From: a virus
Direction: 5' to 3' (one strand)
IMG/VR virus record: IMGVR_UViG_3300025010_000007
Span: 1 to 64,000 of that record
DNA: 64,000 bases
A program made the position numbers and the translations under genes. Within the stretch, counting starts at the first letter, position 1. The number at the start of each line of letters is the position of its first letter. This document shows positions 33,016 to 42,900 of this stretch, piece by piece. The notes under the pieces are model-generated. The model did no database searches. It was given only the letters and a program-made list of their open reading frames with translations, and was not told the origin of the DNA.

Positions 33016-34545
33016 TTAATTCACCTCCACATTTGTACCGCCTTGGAAATTAAGTAAAATCCACTCAGCGGTATTGTAGTGTTTGACCTTAATGTTCTGA
33101 ACAAACTGATCGATAGCTGCTGCTGCATCATCGAAGGCGATTGAATACGCCTCGATTTTACTTGTTTCTTGTTCATCAACCGGTGCAACAAGGTTATCAA
33201 AAAAAGTTCGGATCCTGCGCTCTGCATTGCCTTTCATAACCTTCGTCATAGCCTTACCCTGCCAGGGAGCTGCCACAGCCTCTAATGCTTTTTCAATCCA
33301 GCTATTTAACCGGCGCTTATTTACTTTGCGGTTTTCATCATCACTGATTAGTTCACCTGCCACATCGGTCTTAGCAAGAGTGTAATCGTTAGCTATGCGC
33401 CAGGCCAAAGAACCATCACCGGCTGCCGAAGGTTTAAGCTGGAAGGCAGCAATCTGATGATTATATAACTGGGAATACTGGTCAAAGTCAAGTTCCTGCT
33501 CTGCCCCGGATACCCAAGTACATTCTACGGCAAGGCCGGAATCTTCGATGTTTCCGATTACATGGGCAATGGCCGACAAGCAAGCACCGGAGGTATATTG
33601 GTCTCCCACTGATTTATAACGACCATAGACCATCTGCATAAAGTCAGTGTCATAAGTATCCCGGTAAGTGACAGCAGCATCCACATTAGCTGCAGAACCG
33701 ATACCACAATATGTCAAACAGTTGTACTTCTCACCGAAAGCATATAATGCAGCATCAGCCGTGGCCTCGGAGAAGTCGGCAAGGGCTACATCAGATACAA
33801 CTGTTCCCACTAACTCCAAAAGTTTAAGACCGGTTCGTTTACCTGTACCAGAGTCGTAGGTACCAATATAATCAGCTGCAGTAAGTGCTGCTCCGTTAGA
33901 ACCACTGGTTAACTGTGTTTGAGCCAGTACAGCTGGACGGGCATCGGTAAAGGATGCAGCATCGGATTGTAAATCCTCCAAAACAAAATGCTCGCTGCGA
34001 GAATTGACATAGGTTACCGCATATCGAGCACTTGCCGGATCCATACTTAAGTTGTCATAGGTTTCAAAGCCACCGATATCAGACCATAACATCAGTTTAA
34101 ATGTATTGGCATCGGTTCCATCGGCAGCTTGTACGGTAAAGATGTTGGCATACTCACCCGGACCGGCTTTTGGTGTCACCTTAAGAGTTGGATCCGGTGT
34201 TACTTGTCGGTCATTCAATGTTTTGCTGGCTATGGCGTATCCGGCACACAGAACCCGCACAAAAACAGCTTTTTTAACCCGTGCCCGGTGTAGATGGTCT
34301 AACAGGGCGTTACCCTTTTTGGATGCAGTTGTCAATCCCAGCACCGACGCTACAATCTCAGAAAGACGTTTGGTCGGCGTTTCGCTGGCGTAAACATACT
34401 GGTTAACTGGTCCCCGGTCGAAATCACCCACAAAACCCAACACAAAGTCCTTCAAGTCTACTGCATCCGACTGCGGCACAGCTAACTCATTAATATATAA
34501 GCCTGGTGGGTACCCGGCTAAAGATGTTACTCCACGTAAAATCAA
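33016..34545 (-). CDS. Tail sheath protein
   Basis: 509 aa, TTG start behind a GGGGGG-type ribosome site. The N-terminus is YPPGLYINELAVPQSDA, with a central DNRSEHF-like domain and a C-terminal segment SWIEKALEAVAAPWQGKAMTKVMKGNAERRIRTFFDNLV, typical of XkdK/contractile sheath proteins. Long central insert with TLTSGSNGAALTAADYIG-type strands. It proves the contractile (myovirus) tail type. Confidence 0.9.
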   Translation of the reverse strand: MILRGVTSLAGYPPGLYINELAVPQSDAVDLKDFVLGFVGDFDRGPVNQYVYASETPTKRLSEIVASVLGLTTASKKGNALLDHLHRARVKKAVFVRVLCAGYAIASKTLNDRQVTPDPTLKVTPKAGPGEYANIFTVQAADGTDANTFKLMLWSDIGGFETYDNLSMDPASARYAVTYVNSRSEHFVLEDLQSDAASFTDARPAVLAQTQLTSGSNGAALTAADYIGTYDSGTGKRTGLKLLELVGTVVSDVALADFSEATADAALYAFGEKYNCLTYCGIGSAANVDAAVTYRDTYDTDFMQMVYGRYKSVGDQYTSGACLSAIAHVIGNIEDSGLAVECTWVSGAEQELDFDQYSQLYNHQIAAFQLKPSAAGDGSLAWRIANDYTLAKTDVAGELISDDENRKVNKRRLNSWIEKALEAVAAPWQGKAMTKVMKGNAERRIRTFFDNLVAPVDEQETSKIEAYSIAFDDAAAAIDQFVQNIKVKHYNTAEWILLNFQGGTNVEVN

Positions 34546-34556
34546 TGTTATCCCCC

Positions 34557-35114
34557 CTAAAATTCTTGAATCTTAGGCTTAAATTTACTTACATCAATGG
34601 CACTTACCAATTCCTCGGTGAATAACTTTCCGCGGCAGGAAAATGTTAAATCGCTTTGATACAGCCCTGTTTCTCCTCTGGGTGGAAGTGGTGAACCTTT
34701 GGTGAAAATTTGTACCGTTTCACCCCATTTATCATCCTGGATGGGGATTTCGTTTTCTGTTTCGATGTAAACCATAAATTCTGTAGCCAGGCGCAGTGCA
34801 GTTCCCTGTCGCTCGGCAAAAAAAGAAACCTGGATAAGGTAGTCAAACCGCAGGATTTCAGTTCCAACCGTGTAAGTACCGTCCCCGTTATCAATTAGTC
34901 CATGTGGCTCATACTCACGCATTAGAGCCTTTTCAGAAGTACCACTGACATATGAGATATTGGCCCCTGGAAGCACCGGTTTGTTATTATCCTTGGGATC
35001 TAGGGTAAATTCCGTTGGGTCGGGTTGCTCATCCCTTACTATAAACTCAGCCCCGTGAACTACTCGGACTGCAGTTTTGATTGCCTTGTACATTTCAACT
35101 AACGGGTCTCTCAT
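34557..35114 (-). CDS. Head-tail or tail completion protein, 185 aa
   Basis: It lies directly upstream of the sheath and overlaps the HK97-gp10-like gene. The order and the segment YLIQVSFFAERQGTALRLATEFMVYIETENE resemble neck/tail terminator proteins that cap the tail tube (phage neck terminator type). A short N-terminal helix is followed by beta strands. The role is inferred from synteny. Confidence 0.7.
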   Translation of the reverse strand: MRDPLVEMYKAIKTAVRVVHGAEFIVRDEQPDPTEFTLDPKDNNKPVLPGANISYVSGTSEKALMREYEPHGLIDNGDGTYTVGTEILRFDYLIQVSFFAERQGTALRLATEFMVYIETENEIPIQDDKWGETVQIFTKGSPLPPRGETGLYQSDLTFSCRGKLFTEELVSAIDVSKFKPKIQEF

Positions 35115-35686
35115 CTTCCAAACCGCCTTAATTCATGCATTAGTTCCTTAGCCACGTCTTCTTTAATCTCTTCTTTGGACTCATGTAGAGCTGGCCTTAA
35201 ATAGGGTCTCGGGGGTATTTTCTTCGGCGCATAACCAAACTCTTGGGCCGCAGCATAATCTCCTGGGCTTCCTTTGCCCTGAGTACCACTACCGGCAGCA
35301 ACTCCCACATACATTACACCCTTGCTATCCAGTTGACTGTCATCTGTGGTTATTGCTTGTTTTAAATGCCCGGCAATACCTACTAACGGAGCATCATCAT
35401 TCCCGCCAGCACCCCACGAACCGTGTTTTACGATGTACTTTTTCCCTGCCCCAGTTAGCTTTCCTTTATTTTTGCCTGATTGAGACATGTGTTTCCGCTT
35501 AACCGTTTCAGGTTTTAGCTTAGGCCAGGCGGGATACCCACCGGATGCCGGTTGATAGGTGCCAAGCTTTTTCTTGGCCTTACCCATCACCCGTGCCGCA
35601 CCTTTTTTGAGCCCTTTCTTTGTAGCTCGGTCAACACCACCGGGGATGCTGCTTAGTGCCTTATATAAATCGCTAAAATCGGCCAA
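35111..35686 (-). CDS. HK97-gp10-like tail completion protein
   Basis: 191 aa. MADFSDLYKALSSIPGGVDRATKKGLKKGAARVMGKAKKKLG and a closing helix (SKEEIKEDVAKELMHELRRFG) surround a beta core with GHLKQAITTDD, EFGYAPKKIPPRPYLRPAL. The PPRPYLRPAL motif is the hallmark of the HK97-gp10/Mu gpG-like morphogenesis family. Role: head-tail joining. Confidence 0.85.
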   Translation of the reverse strand: MADFSDLYKALSSIPGGVDRATKKGLKKGAARVMGKAKKKLGTYQPASGGYPAWPKLKPETVKRKHMSQSGKNKGKLTGAGKKYIVKHGSWGAGGNDDAPLVGIAGHLKQAITTDDSQLDSKGVMYVGVAAGSGTQGKGSPGDYAAAQEFGYAPKKIPPRPYLRPALHESKEEIKEDVAKELMHELRRFGR

Positions 35687-36103
35687 TTAAATCACCCTCT
35701 TTGCCTGACATTCTTTAATTACCAACTGACCGGCCAAAGTAGCCGGGGCAACCAAAGTGATTTTAAATTCCTTCCCGTCATATTCCATAAGTCGACTTTC
35801 CTTTACCTTTCTTTCGTCAGGCTCTCCCGAATCATCCAGTACAATGAATTCTAGGACTTCATCCGGGTTATCACCAAGCTCCATAGGATTTTCCTTGGTG
35901 TCATGGCCGGTTACCACGATCTTTATAGTCTCTTTATGAGGTTCGGGCTGCCCCTCGTCCTCAATACTTAACTCATCCCGGTTCTCCACACCGGTGGCAG
36001 GGGTTTTTAAGATAACATCCACCTCATATCCTTTTTGCCGGATATGTTTTTGAATTATATTTTTTACCTTGTCGGACAGCTTAAGTGCATCCATTAGGTG
36101 CAC
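35687..36103 (-). CDS. Head-tail connector-region protein, 138 aa
   Basis: Between the two connector genes and overlapping the 177-aa gene by ten bases. Predominantly beta (VDVILKTPATGVENRDE, EFKITLVAPATLAGQLVIKECQAKRVI). Position suggests a head-closure or stopper protein, such as gp16-type of SPP1, but no diagnostic motif is visible. Confidence 0.7.
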   Translation of the reverse strand: MHLMDALKLSDKVKNIIQKHIRQKGYEVDVILKTPATGVENRDELSIEDEGQPEPHKETIKIVVTGHDTKENPMELGDNPDEVLEFIVLDDSGEPDERKVKESRLMEYDGKEFKITLVAPATLAGQLVIKECQAKRVI

Positions 36104-36627
36104 CCCCCAACGACTAGCTTGACGTTACGATTGTAGTTATCAAGTCGCCGGGCAGCCAGCTTAGAGATTTCATCGAAGTTATCAAACTTTATTTCCAACC
36201 CCTTACCCAGCTTAAGGCCGCTGATTTCGGCACCTTCGCGGACGATATCAGAGAGAAGCTTCCACATGCAGTAATCAATTAAGATTGCCGCATCTCGGAC
36301 GGGGACTGTTTCAATAGTATGATCGCCTAAATAGGTGTATGAGATAGTTCCGGTACCCACCGGAGCCGCATCAAGGTATAGTGTCTTATCCAATATCTCG
36401 TGATTCTCCAGGCCAGAAAGCCAGGTCTGGTAATCATCGGGAAACTGATATTCCACAGTACCCGGTACCAAGCTAAGAGCACCCTTCTTTTTCCTTGGCC
36501 GGTACCGGGAGTAGTCGCCTATAGTATCACTGATAATATCACTCAGCTGCGGGTCCGGAATCCTGTACGGTTCCTGATTGTCTCCTATTTCCCCGCGAAG
36601 CTTTCTTAATAGTTCCGCTTTCTCCAT
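36094..36627 (-). CDS. Head-tail adaptor-like protein, 177 aa
   Basis: The helical pattern LLRKLRGEIGDNQEPYRIPDPQLSDIISDTIGDYSRYRPRKK, then a beta hairpin and a C-terminal helix pair (AAILIDYCMWKLLSDIV ... EISKLAARRLDNYNRNV), resembles the gp6/gp15-like adaptor proteins that bind the portal. GAGGTG precedes ATG. It overlaps the 79-aa gene by about 90 bases in another frame. Confidence 0.75.
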   Translation of the reverse strand: MEKAELLRKLRGEIGDNQEPYRIPDPQLSDIISDTIGDYSRYRPRKKKGALSLVPGTVEYQFPDDYQTWLSGLENHEILDKTLYLDAAPVGTGTISYTYLGDHTIETVPVRDAAILIDYCMWKLLSDIVREGAEISGLKLGKGLEIKFDNFDEISKLAARRLDNYNRNVKLVVGGCT

Positions 36628-36778
36628 CAGATTTCACCTCTTTTTTTAGGGAAGAAGTAGAGGCTGTCTTATCTTTCGGGGCAGCCTCAAATTCTGCATA
36701 CATTTGTCCGGGACCAATCATTTGACTAGTTACTGGATGGATAAACGCATGTCCTGTGTTCACTTTCAAATAATCCAC
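36539..36778 (-). CDS. Small protein after the capsid gene, 79 aa
   Basis: GTG start behind AAGGCGGG, 6 bases after the capsid stop. The N-terminal 30 residues (YLKVNTGHAFIHPVTSQMIGPGQMYAEFE) resemble the short 'FluMu/HI1506' type proteins found after Mu-like capsid genes; the rest is a polar, disordered tail that overlaps the next gene. Function unknown. Confidence 0.6.
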   Translation of the reverse strand: MDYLKVNTGHAFIHPVTSQMIGPGQMYAEFEAAPKDKTASTSSLKKEVKSDGESGTIKKASRGNRRQSGTVQDSGPAAE

Positions 36779-36783
36779 CCGCC

Positions 36784-39700
36784 TTAAGAGTTGTAAAATT
36801 TAATGGTCCGGTACGGCGGGTTGTAAGTTACCCCATCTTTGTCCGTTACCAGCGGAGTGGCAATACTTATTTGCTGTGTGGCGTGGTACTGCTTGGCTGA
36901 AGTGATTTTGCCATCCGTTGTATAATACGGATCCGGCCCCTCAATCTGCATCGGGGAACCAGTACCGAAGCGAGTTGCATTAATTTTGCCAAGTAGAATC
37001 CTTTTGTCCCCAGCCACCCAGGGAACGTTTACTTCACCTAGTTGTAAGCCATTTCTGGTTGCAAAATACATTCGGCCCTGCAATAGGTTTGTTCCTTCCG
37101 GAGAGGCAGACTTATAGAACAGTTCCGCAATCTTTGCATTTACCATGGCATTTAAACTGCCAATGCCGAAATTAGGTACCGAATATCTAGGGGCACCACC
37201 CATATAAGCTTTCTCGTAATCGAAAAGCTCTAATAGTCTGTTGTAATACTTGGCAGCTTCTACTCCGCTTGGTACTGTTAAATTAAAAAACGATATATTA
37301 GTAGCATAGCTGTAAGAGATGGTTGGCTTATTGGTATCATTGTCCACCCCGGACGCCTCAGTCAAATAGACTTTTGCATTTTCAAAGTCAACTGCATAGT
37401 CAGCACCAGCAGATATTTTGCCGGTAACTGGGTCCCATGTGCCTCGTGTAAGGGTGGCAACCCCTAGCTTAGCAGTAATCGGTTTTGCGGTTGTAGTTTG
37501 CTTTTGGCCTGCCGGGTCAATGTACTGGCGAACCCTCGGTCGTACTACAGGTGGAACAGTTGCACCAATAACTCCAGTAGAATAACCGCAAAGAAGACTC
37601 ACAATCCATGCAGCATTTGAGCCAGTCGGGACATTGGTTCCAGGAACCGCAACAGCTATTTCTGCAGCAGCGACAGCTTCATTAGTCACAGCTACAGACT
37701 GGTATTCATCAGAGATGTGCAACATTTCAAGACTTAGGCGCTGGTCTATATAGCGAGAGAAACGCATGGCTAAATTAGCTAGGTTCCGAGCCAGCACATC
37801 ATAATTAAAGGGGCCGGTCTGCAACTCGCGCATAGCCTCCTTAGTAACTACGGTACCGCGCTTCATCCACTCAGCACCGAATTCCAGGGTTACAGTGGAC
37901 ACGCCTTCAGTGGGAATACCGTCAATTTCACCCACAATTAGGTCATCCTGAGAATATAGATCCATGGATGTTATTTCAGACAGTATTTTATGAGTGGTAC
38001 CACTAAACGGTTCAGCCATTACCAGTTGTAGGAACATGAGGTCCTGCCATACCTGTTCCATAATCGCTTGAGAGATAATAGGTGCCTGGGCAAAGTCTCC
38101 AGTAGTACTGATAGCAGAATCAGTAATAGCTCCATCCGTAATAACTTGGGCAGAATCAGTCAAAGTCTTCATGTATTTGGTATATTCCGGGTTATTTTCT
38201 CTGTCCATACGGGCTAAGATATTATTTAAGATAGATCTATTTGCTTTTCGCAAGTCGGGATCCGGTAACGCACCTGTCCTAATTTTAATTTGGTCATCCA
38301 GTGCAGCTTGAAGATTATCGACAATAGGCCTCCAAGGCTGGGCAGCAGCACCTATCTGAATTTCCGGGTCAATAACTGCAACTCTACCCGCCATGGGAAC
38401 ACCCAGGGCAGCCAACTTGCTGCTTATGGCAATAGAATCAACAAAAGCCTTTTCCTGCTCAATAAACCCAACTACCTGTGCGGCATCGGTGATAGCCTCA
38501 CCCTTTTTAATCAAGGCATCTTTGGTTTTTTGGTCATAAGGTAAGGCGGTTACAGCGTCAGTGAGTGCCTGCTGTGCGGCAGTTTTAGCTTGTGCGGCAA
38601 CTACTTCTGCCTGGCGTGTTTCTTCTGCCTGCCTAAACTTGTTTAACTCATCGGTCAGTGCGGTGTGCTGATCTGCCTGTTCTTTTGCGGCGATCATGCT
38701 GTCGCAAATGCCAACATACTCATTGTCGGCGTTCTGCGCTTTCCATGCCTTAAGTTCTGCAAGGGTCATTAAATGAAATTTGGGCACGTTATCGCCCTCC
38801 TTTTTGTTGAGTTGATCTAATATTTCGGATACTGCGGAATCGGTTAGCTGCTGTGGCGTATCAAAGGCGTCAACTTCTGCTGGATTCAACACGATATCCC
38901 AAGTGTAAAGAGTTAACTGCTTGGCCACACCAACTTGTTTTCCGTTAACCCTCGCGGGCACTAATTTACCGGTCATACGGTTACTAAAACCTATAGGCAG
39001 TCCGGCATCCAGCATGGCCTGCACCTGCTTGCCCATATCGGTTTGTAGTGGTTTAAACTCAGCGATTACGTTCCCTGCTGCGTCAATATCTGCCTTCCTG
39101 AACTTGACCGCCTGGTTAGGTACTTTGGAATCAAAAAGCACCCTGCCGTCAGCGCCTTTGAAGCTGCGGGGGTGTGGATGCTCTCCAGCGTACGGGAAAC
39201 CTGCATCACTTAGTGCTTTTAGCGCTGGACCATAGACAGGACGTGGGTAAAGTCTGACATTGCCGTTTATAGCGTCGACTTTAGACACCGTCTGCCGGTA
39301 CCAACCAGACGGTTTTCCGGCATTATCAGTAATCGCTACTGCTGCACTAATACAAACGTCCTGCATCTCTCCTGCTTCGTCAGTTATTGCGCCGTGTTGT
39401 GCGTCAGAAACTACAGTAACAGTGGCATTTTGCATCTGAAAACCAGCTTGCGCCGCTATTTTTTGTGCTTCTTGCTCTTTTCTGACAGCATAGCCTATAT
39501 CCCAATAACCAAATTCAGCGCTACATTTAGCACCTATAGCTTCGTAATAAATCCTCCGATCAACTTCTGTTAAGGCACTATTAGCGAGTTTCTTTTTAAT
39601 GGCCAGAAGTCCGACCGCTGTTGTTGCGGCCAGTATTTCAGCCATTTGAGGATCATCGGTCAGCGCGTCAGTTACTGGAGCTGTATTGTCATCTGTTGCA

Positions 39701-39813
39701 TTGTCGTTTATAACCTGCTCCTCGCCGGGCCTAAATCCGATTGTATTTCCTTTTTCGCCAGGCTCCAAGCTATCTAAAATAGCTTCTTCCCAGTCGCTAT
39801 TTGGCAGTTTCAT
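36784..39813 (-). CDS. Fusion of prohead protease, scaffold and major capsid protein
   Basis: 1009 aa, far longer than a capsid protein alone. Residues 130-330 look like a prohead protease: EHPHPRSF (His about 212), GLPIGFSNRM (Ser about 277) and WDIVLNPAEVDAF (Asp 306). Residues 350-550 are Ala/Gln/Glu-rich helices (scaffold). From about 560 the coat domain begins (AIMEQVWQDLMFLQLVMAEPFSGTTHKILSEITS ... MKRGTVVTKEAMRELQTGPF). All three late-maturation functions in one chain imply autoproteolysis to release the capsid protein. The nearby portal gene is also a fusion. Confidence 0.85.
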   Translation of the reverse strand: MKLPNSDWEEAILDSLEPGEKGNTIGFRPGEEQVINDNATDDNTAPVTDALTDDPQMAEILAATTAVGLLAIKKKLANSALTEVDRRIYYEAIGAKCSAEFGYWDIGYAVRKEQEAQKIAAQAGFQMQNATVTVVSDAQHGAITDEAGEMQDVCISAAVAITDNAGKPSGWYRQTVSKVDAINGNVRLYPRPVYGPALKALSDAGFPYAGEHPHPRSFKGADGRVLFDSKVPNQAVKFRKADIDAAGNVIAEFKPLQTDMGKQVQAMLDAGLPIGFSNRMTGKLVPARVNGKQVGVAKQLTLYTWDIVLNPAEVDAFDTPQQLTDSAVSEILDQLNKKEGDNVPKFHLMTLAELKAWKAQNADNEYVGICDSMIAAKEQADQHTALTDELNKFRQAEETRQAEVVAAQAKTAAQQALTDAVTALPYDQKTKDALIKKGEAITDAAQVVGFIEQEKAFVDSIAISSKLAALGVPMAGRVAVIDPEIQIGAAAQPWRPIVDNLQAALDDQIKIRTGALPDPDLRKANRSILNNILARMDRENNPEYTKYMKTLTDSAQVITDGAITDSAISTTGDFAQAPIISQAIMEQVWQDLMFLQLVMAEPFSGTTHKILSEITSMDLYSQDDLIVGEIDGIPTEGVSTVTLEFGAEWMKRGTVVTKEAMRELQTGPFNYDVLARNLANLAMRFSRYIDQRLSLEMLHISDEYQSVAVTNEAVAAAEIAVAVPGTNVPTGSNAAWIVSLLCGYSTGVIGATVPPVVRPRVRQYIDPAGQKQTTTAKPITAKLGVATLTRGTWDPVTGKISAGADYAVDFENAKVYLTEASGVDNDTNKPTISYSYATNISFFNLTVPSGVEAAKYYNRLLELFDYEKAYMGGAPRYSVPNFGIGSLNAMVNAKIAELFYKSASPEGTNLLQGRMYFATRNGLQLGEVNVPWVAGDKRILLGKINATRFGTGSPMQIEGPDPYYTTDGKITSAKQYHATQQISIATPLVTDKDGVTYNPPYRTIKFYNS

Positions 39814-39916
39814 AATATCCCCCTTTCATAAGTTAAAGAAAGTTAATAGTAACGTGTCGGTTCTCTCGCCTTTGCCAAATCTATTCACCGTCCTTGCTAT
39901 TTACTTTTTTAGCTTT

Positions 39917-42900
39917 TTAATCTACTGGCAATAAACTGCATCGGCAGTTGCCACACCAGGCAGCTTTTCCATTTCGTCTAACCCAGAGAATGTGGTTTTT
40001 CTCTAGTTCTACACAATAAACCTTATCGTCATAGTATTTATTGAGTATTTTAACGCCGTTCTTTCTACCTCGCTGATAGATTGAACACTTCTTGTTGTTG
40101 ATGTAGATTACCCATATATCGTGGTTTATCGTGTATGTTCCGTTACTGAAAACCTGTTGTTTGCCCTTGGTTTTGCGCAAAGTAAAAGACGGGTAGAATC
40201 CCGCCTTCAAAATAACTTCACCGAGGTCTGATGCCATTAACGTTGAGTAGGTGTCAATTTTTCTACCAATAGACTTAAATTCTTTTTCCTTCCAACTGGT
40301 TACTTTTATATTTCCATCCCCAAGCACATAAGCATCAAGGAATAGGTTTAACTGCTCTCTTGGTAGTTTCTTTATTTCTTCGGGAACATATCTTACATGT
40401 TGCTGTCCCATTTGCTCAAGATATTTACCAAGTGGAACGCTGTTAATATAAAACTTACCCTGTCCCCTATTAACCTTAACTGGCATATCTTTAATGTCAT
40501 TGTAAATCTTTTTATAATTATCCGTTTTTTCTTGGGTAATAGAAATTTGATAAGCATTTTCTCCACGCTTAACAGTAGAACCTTCACTCAGATAATAACC
40601 CATAAACTTAGTAAAAATATCTACAGGTATTTGCAGTCCGTTAATATCAATATGTCTTAAATACTCACCAGACCAATTACAAACTTTATTAACGTAAAAC
40701 TCGGACAAATCCATTAATTTACCTGCATCAACAAGACCCCATCTTAGTTTTCTTTTAGCACCCTTACGCTCTCCAATATACATTTGATGATTAGGAGTAA
40801 CCATCATGTCAAGACTATTAGATTTTAAACTTATCATATCGCCTTCATAGCTGTAGGAGATGTTTTTAACACTTGATGTCCATTCCGGTTGATGCGTCTC
40901 TGGATTTAAGGATAAAAACTTCTCGTCACCAATCAGTTTGGAAAACTTTATCCAACCTCTATCAGTATAGACTTCTGTTTCTTTGTCGTAACAGCGCGGG
41001 TGAGCCGGACAATCTGGATGATTGTCTATCGGATACGTTTCCCCATTCCGCCCCCGGCATATAGGGCACGTCCGTTGGTCTAACACTGCCGACCATTCTA
41101 CACGAGCAAAGCCAGCGTCCCGGTATATTCGCTTAGCACTTCGATTATATGCCCAGCTGAGTTCCGTTCTCGCTATCATCTCTGCCCGAACTTCATTCAC
41201 AATAATAGGCTGCAACTGCTTCATAATGTTTTTCCAGCCTAGATCCTGCTCAAAACCTTCGGTCAAGGCTCCTCGAATTTGTTTAAGGGTTGTATCTTTA
41301 ATCCCCTTAATACGTTTTCCAGATTCATTAAACAAATCATCTCGGATGTCACTTTTTACAATACGAGGTTTGATTTTTACACCACTGGTACCGGGCGGGA
41401 CATCACCACTACCACCTTGTCCGCCAGAACTACTTTTAGCCTCTACCAACTGCAAAGCTCTTACTGCACCAATAACTGCAGCTTCGGTCATTTGATTTGT
41501 GATACCCACCTGGTATTTACTTTCTTTTTCGTCCCATGCATCCTCCAAAACCGTAATAATGGAATCCTCTGAGAATTCGTTGACCTCATCGGTTACTGAG
41601 ACATCTCCACTATATTTAAGCATCCGAGTATAAACGGCACGAAAAAAACGCAGTACGGTTGCCTGCGCTTTCTGCTCTATCGCTTCCATGACCGGACGGT
41701 CTTCCAGGAGAACATCTGTAACCAGGTTATCCTCGCTTTCCTCTTCCTCCGGGTCTTCGCCAGGTTTTAGCTTGTCCCTTGCAATGTTGGGTTTAGCTGC
41801 AGCCATGACCGCCCTGTCCCGGGCCTCTTCCTCTTCAACCAGTCGGGCCATCTCTTCTGGATCCTCAATATCAAAATCGTTAGCAGATGCCTGGATAGCC
41901 TTTAACCGAGTAATAACTTTAACACCCTTGTTTGCACCCAGGGCTTTTTGAACCCTGTCCATGCGCTCATTGGGTGTTTCGTCAGTTTTATCACTCCAAA
42001 CAATGTCGTAACTAATAGCATCAGGGTTAATCCCGGTCAATAATAGCTGCAAATCAATAATTGCTCTTAACCCAGAGAACGGTCCGGGATCACCATACTC
42101 CAACACATCAGTTATATCCTCCAGAGTCTGCAGGTAGTGCGGGTACTGGACTTTTAGCACATCCCGGTTAATGTCTGCACCGGCTGTCAGTACAGCTTTC
42201 GGTACACTTAGATTCAGCCAAAGCAGTTCCTCGAAATATTTAACGTCGTCCATCTCACTCAGGTTAGTAGTATCATTTAGTGCCGTTACTTGTGCAGTAC
42301 CTACGAAGTCAGACAAGAGATGTGCGTTTTTTGTTGGGTTACCATCCTTATCAACAAGCCCAACGTTACGCATGTACTCAACGACCTGAGTTTCCCCTGT
42401 ATTGTCTGGAAGTTTATGACTCCTCTTTTTAACACTTCGGAATTCCCGCCTTATGGCCGTTGCTCGCTCCATCCTCTGTAGGATGCTAAATATAGCTCTG
42501 GCAGATTTATAGTGACTTGTGCCGTAATTTTCTGTTTCCTCACACAGCCACCGGATATGATTCATTTGAAACAGGGCAAAGTGTCCTCTTGCCTCGCTCG
42601 GAGGACCAATTTCCATTAGGGTATGTATTTGGGTTTTAGGGTCTATCTGACTGAACGCCTTTTCTGGGTCTGGGAATTCACCATACTCATCATTGTTTCT
42701 CTTGATTGTCAGTACCGGTCCTTGGCGAACATCCAAAATTAATCCGGCAGCTAAATCAACCAATGGATTTAGAAACAAGTCGCCATCCCGGACTAAACCC
42801 CTGGTATAACCTTTTGCCTTAGCCTGTAATTTAGTTCGCGTCAGTAAGTCGTCTATAACCTGCTGGGCTATATTAGCACCCGGTGTTAGACGTTTTAGCA

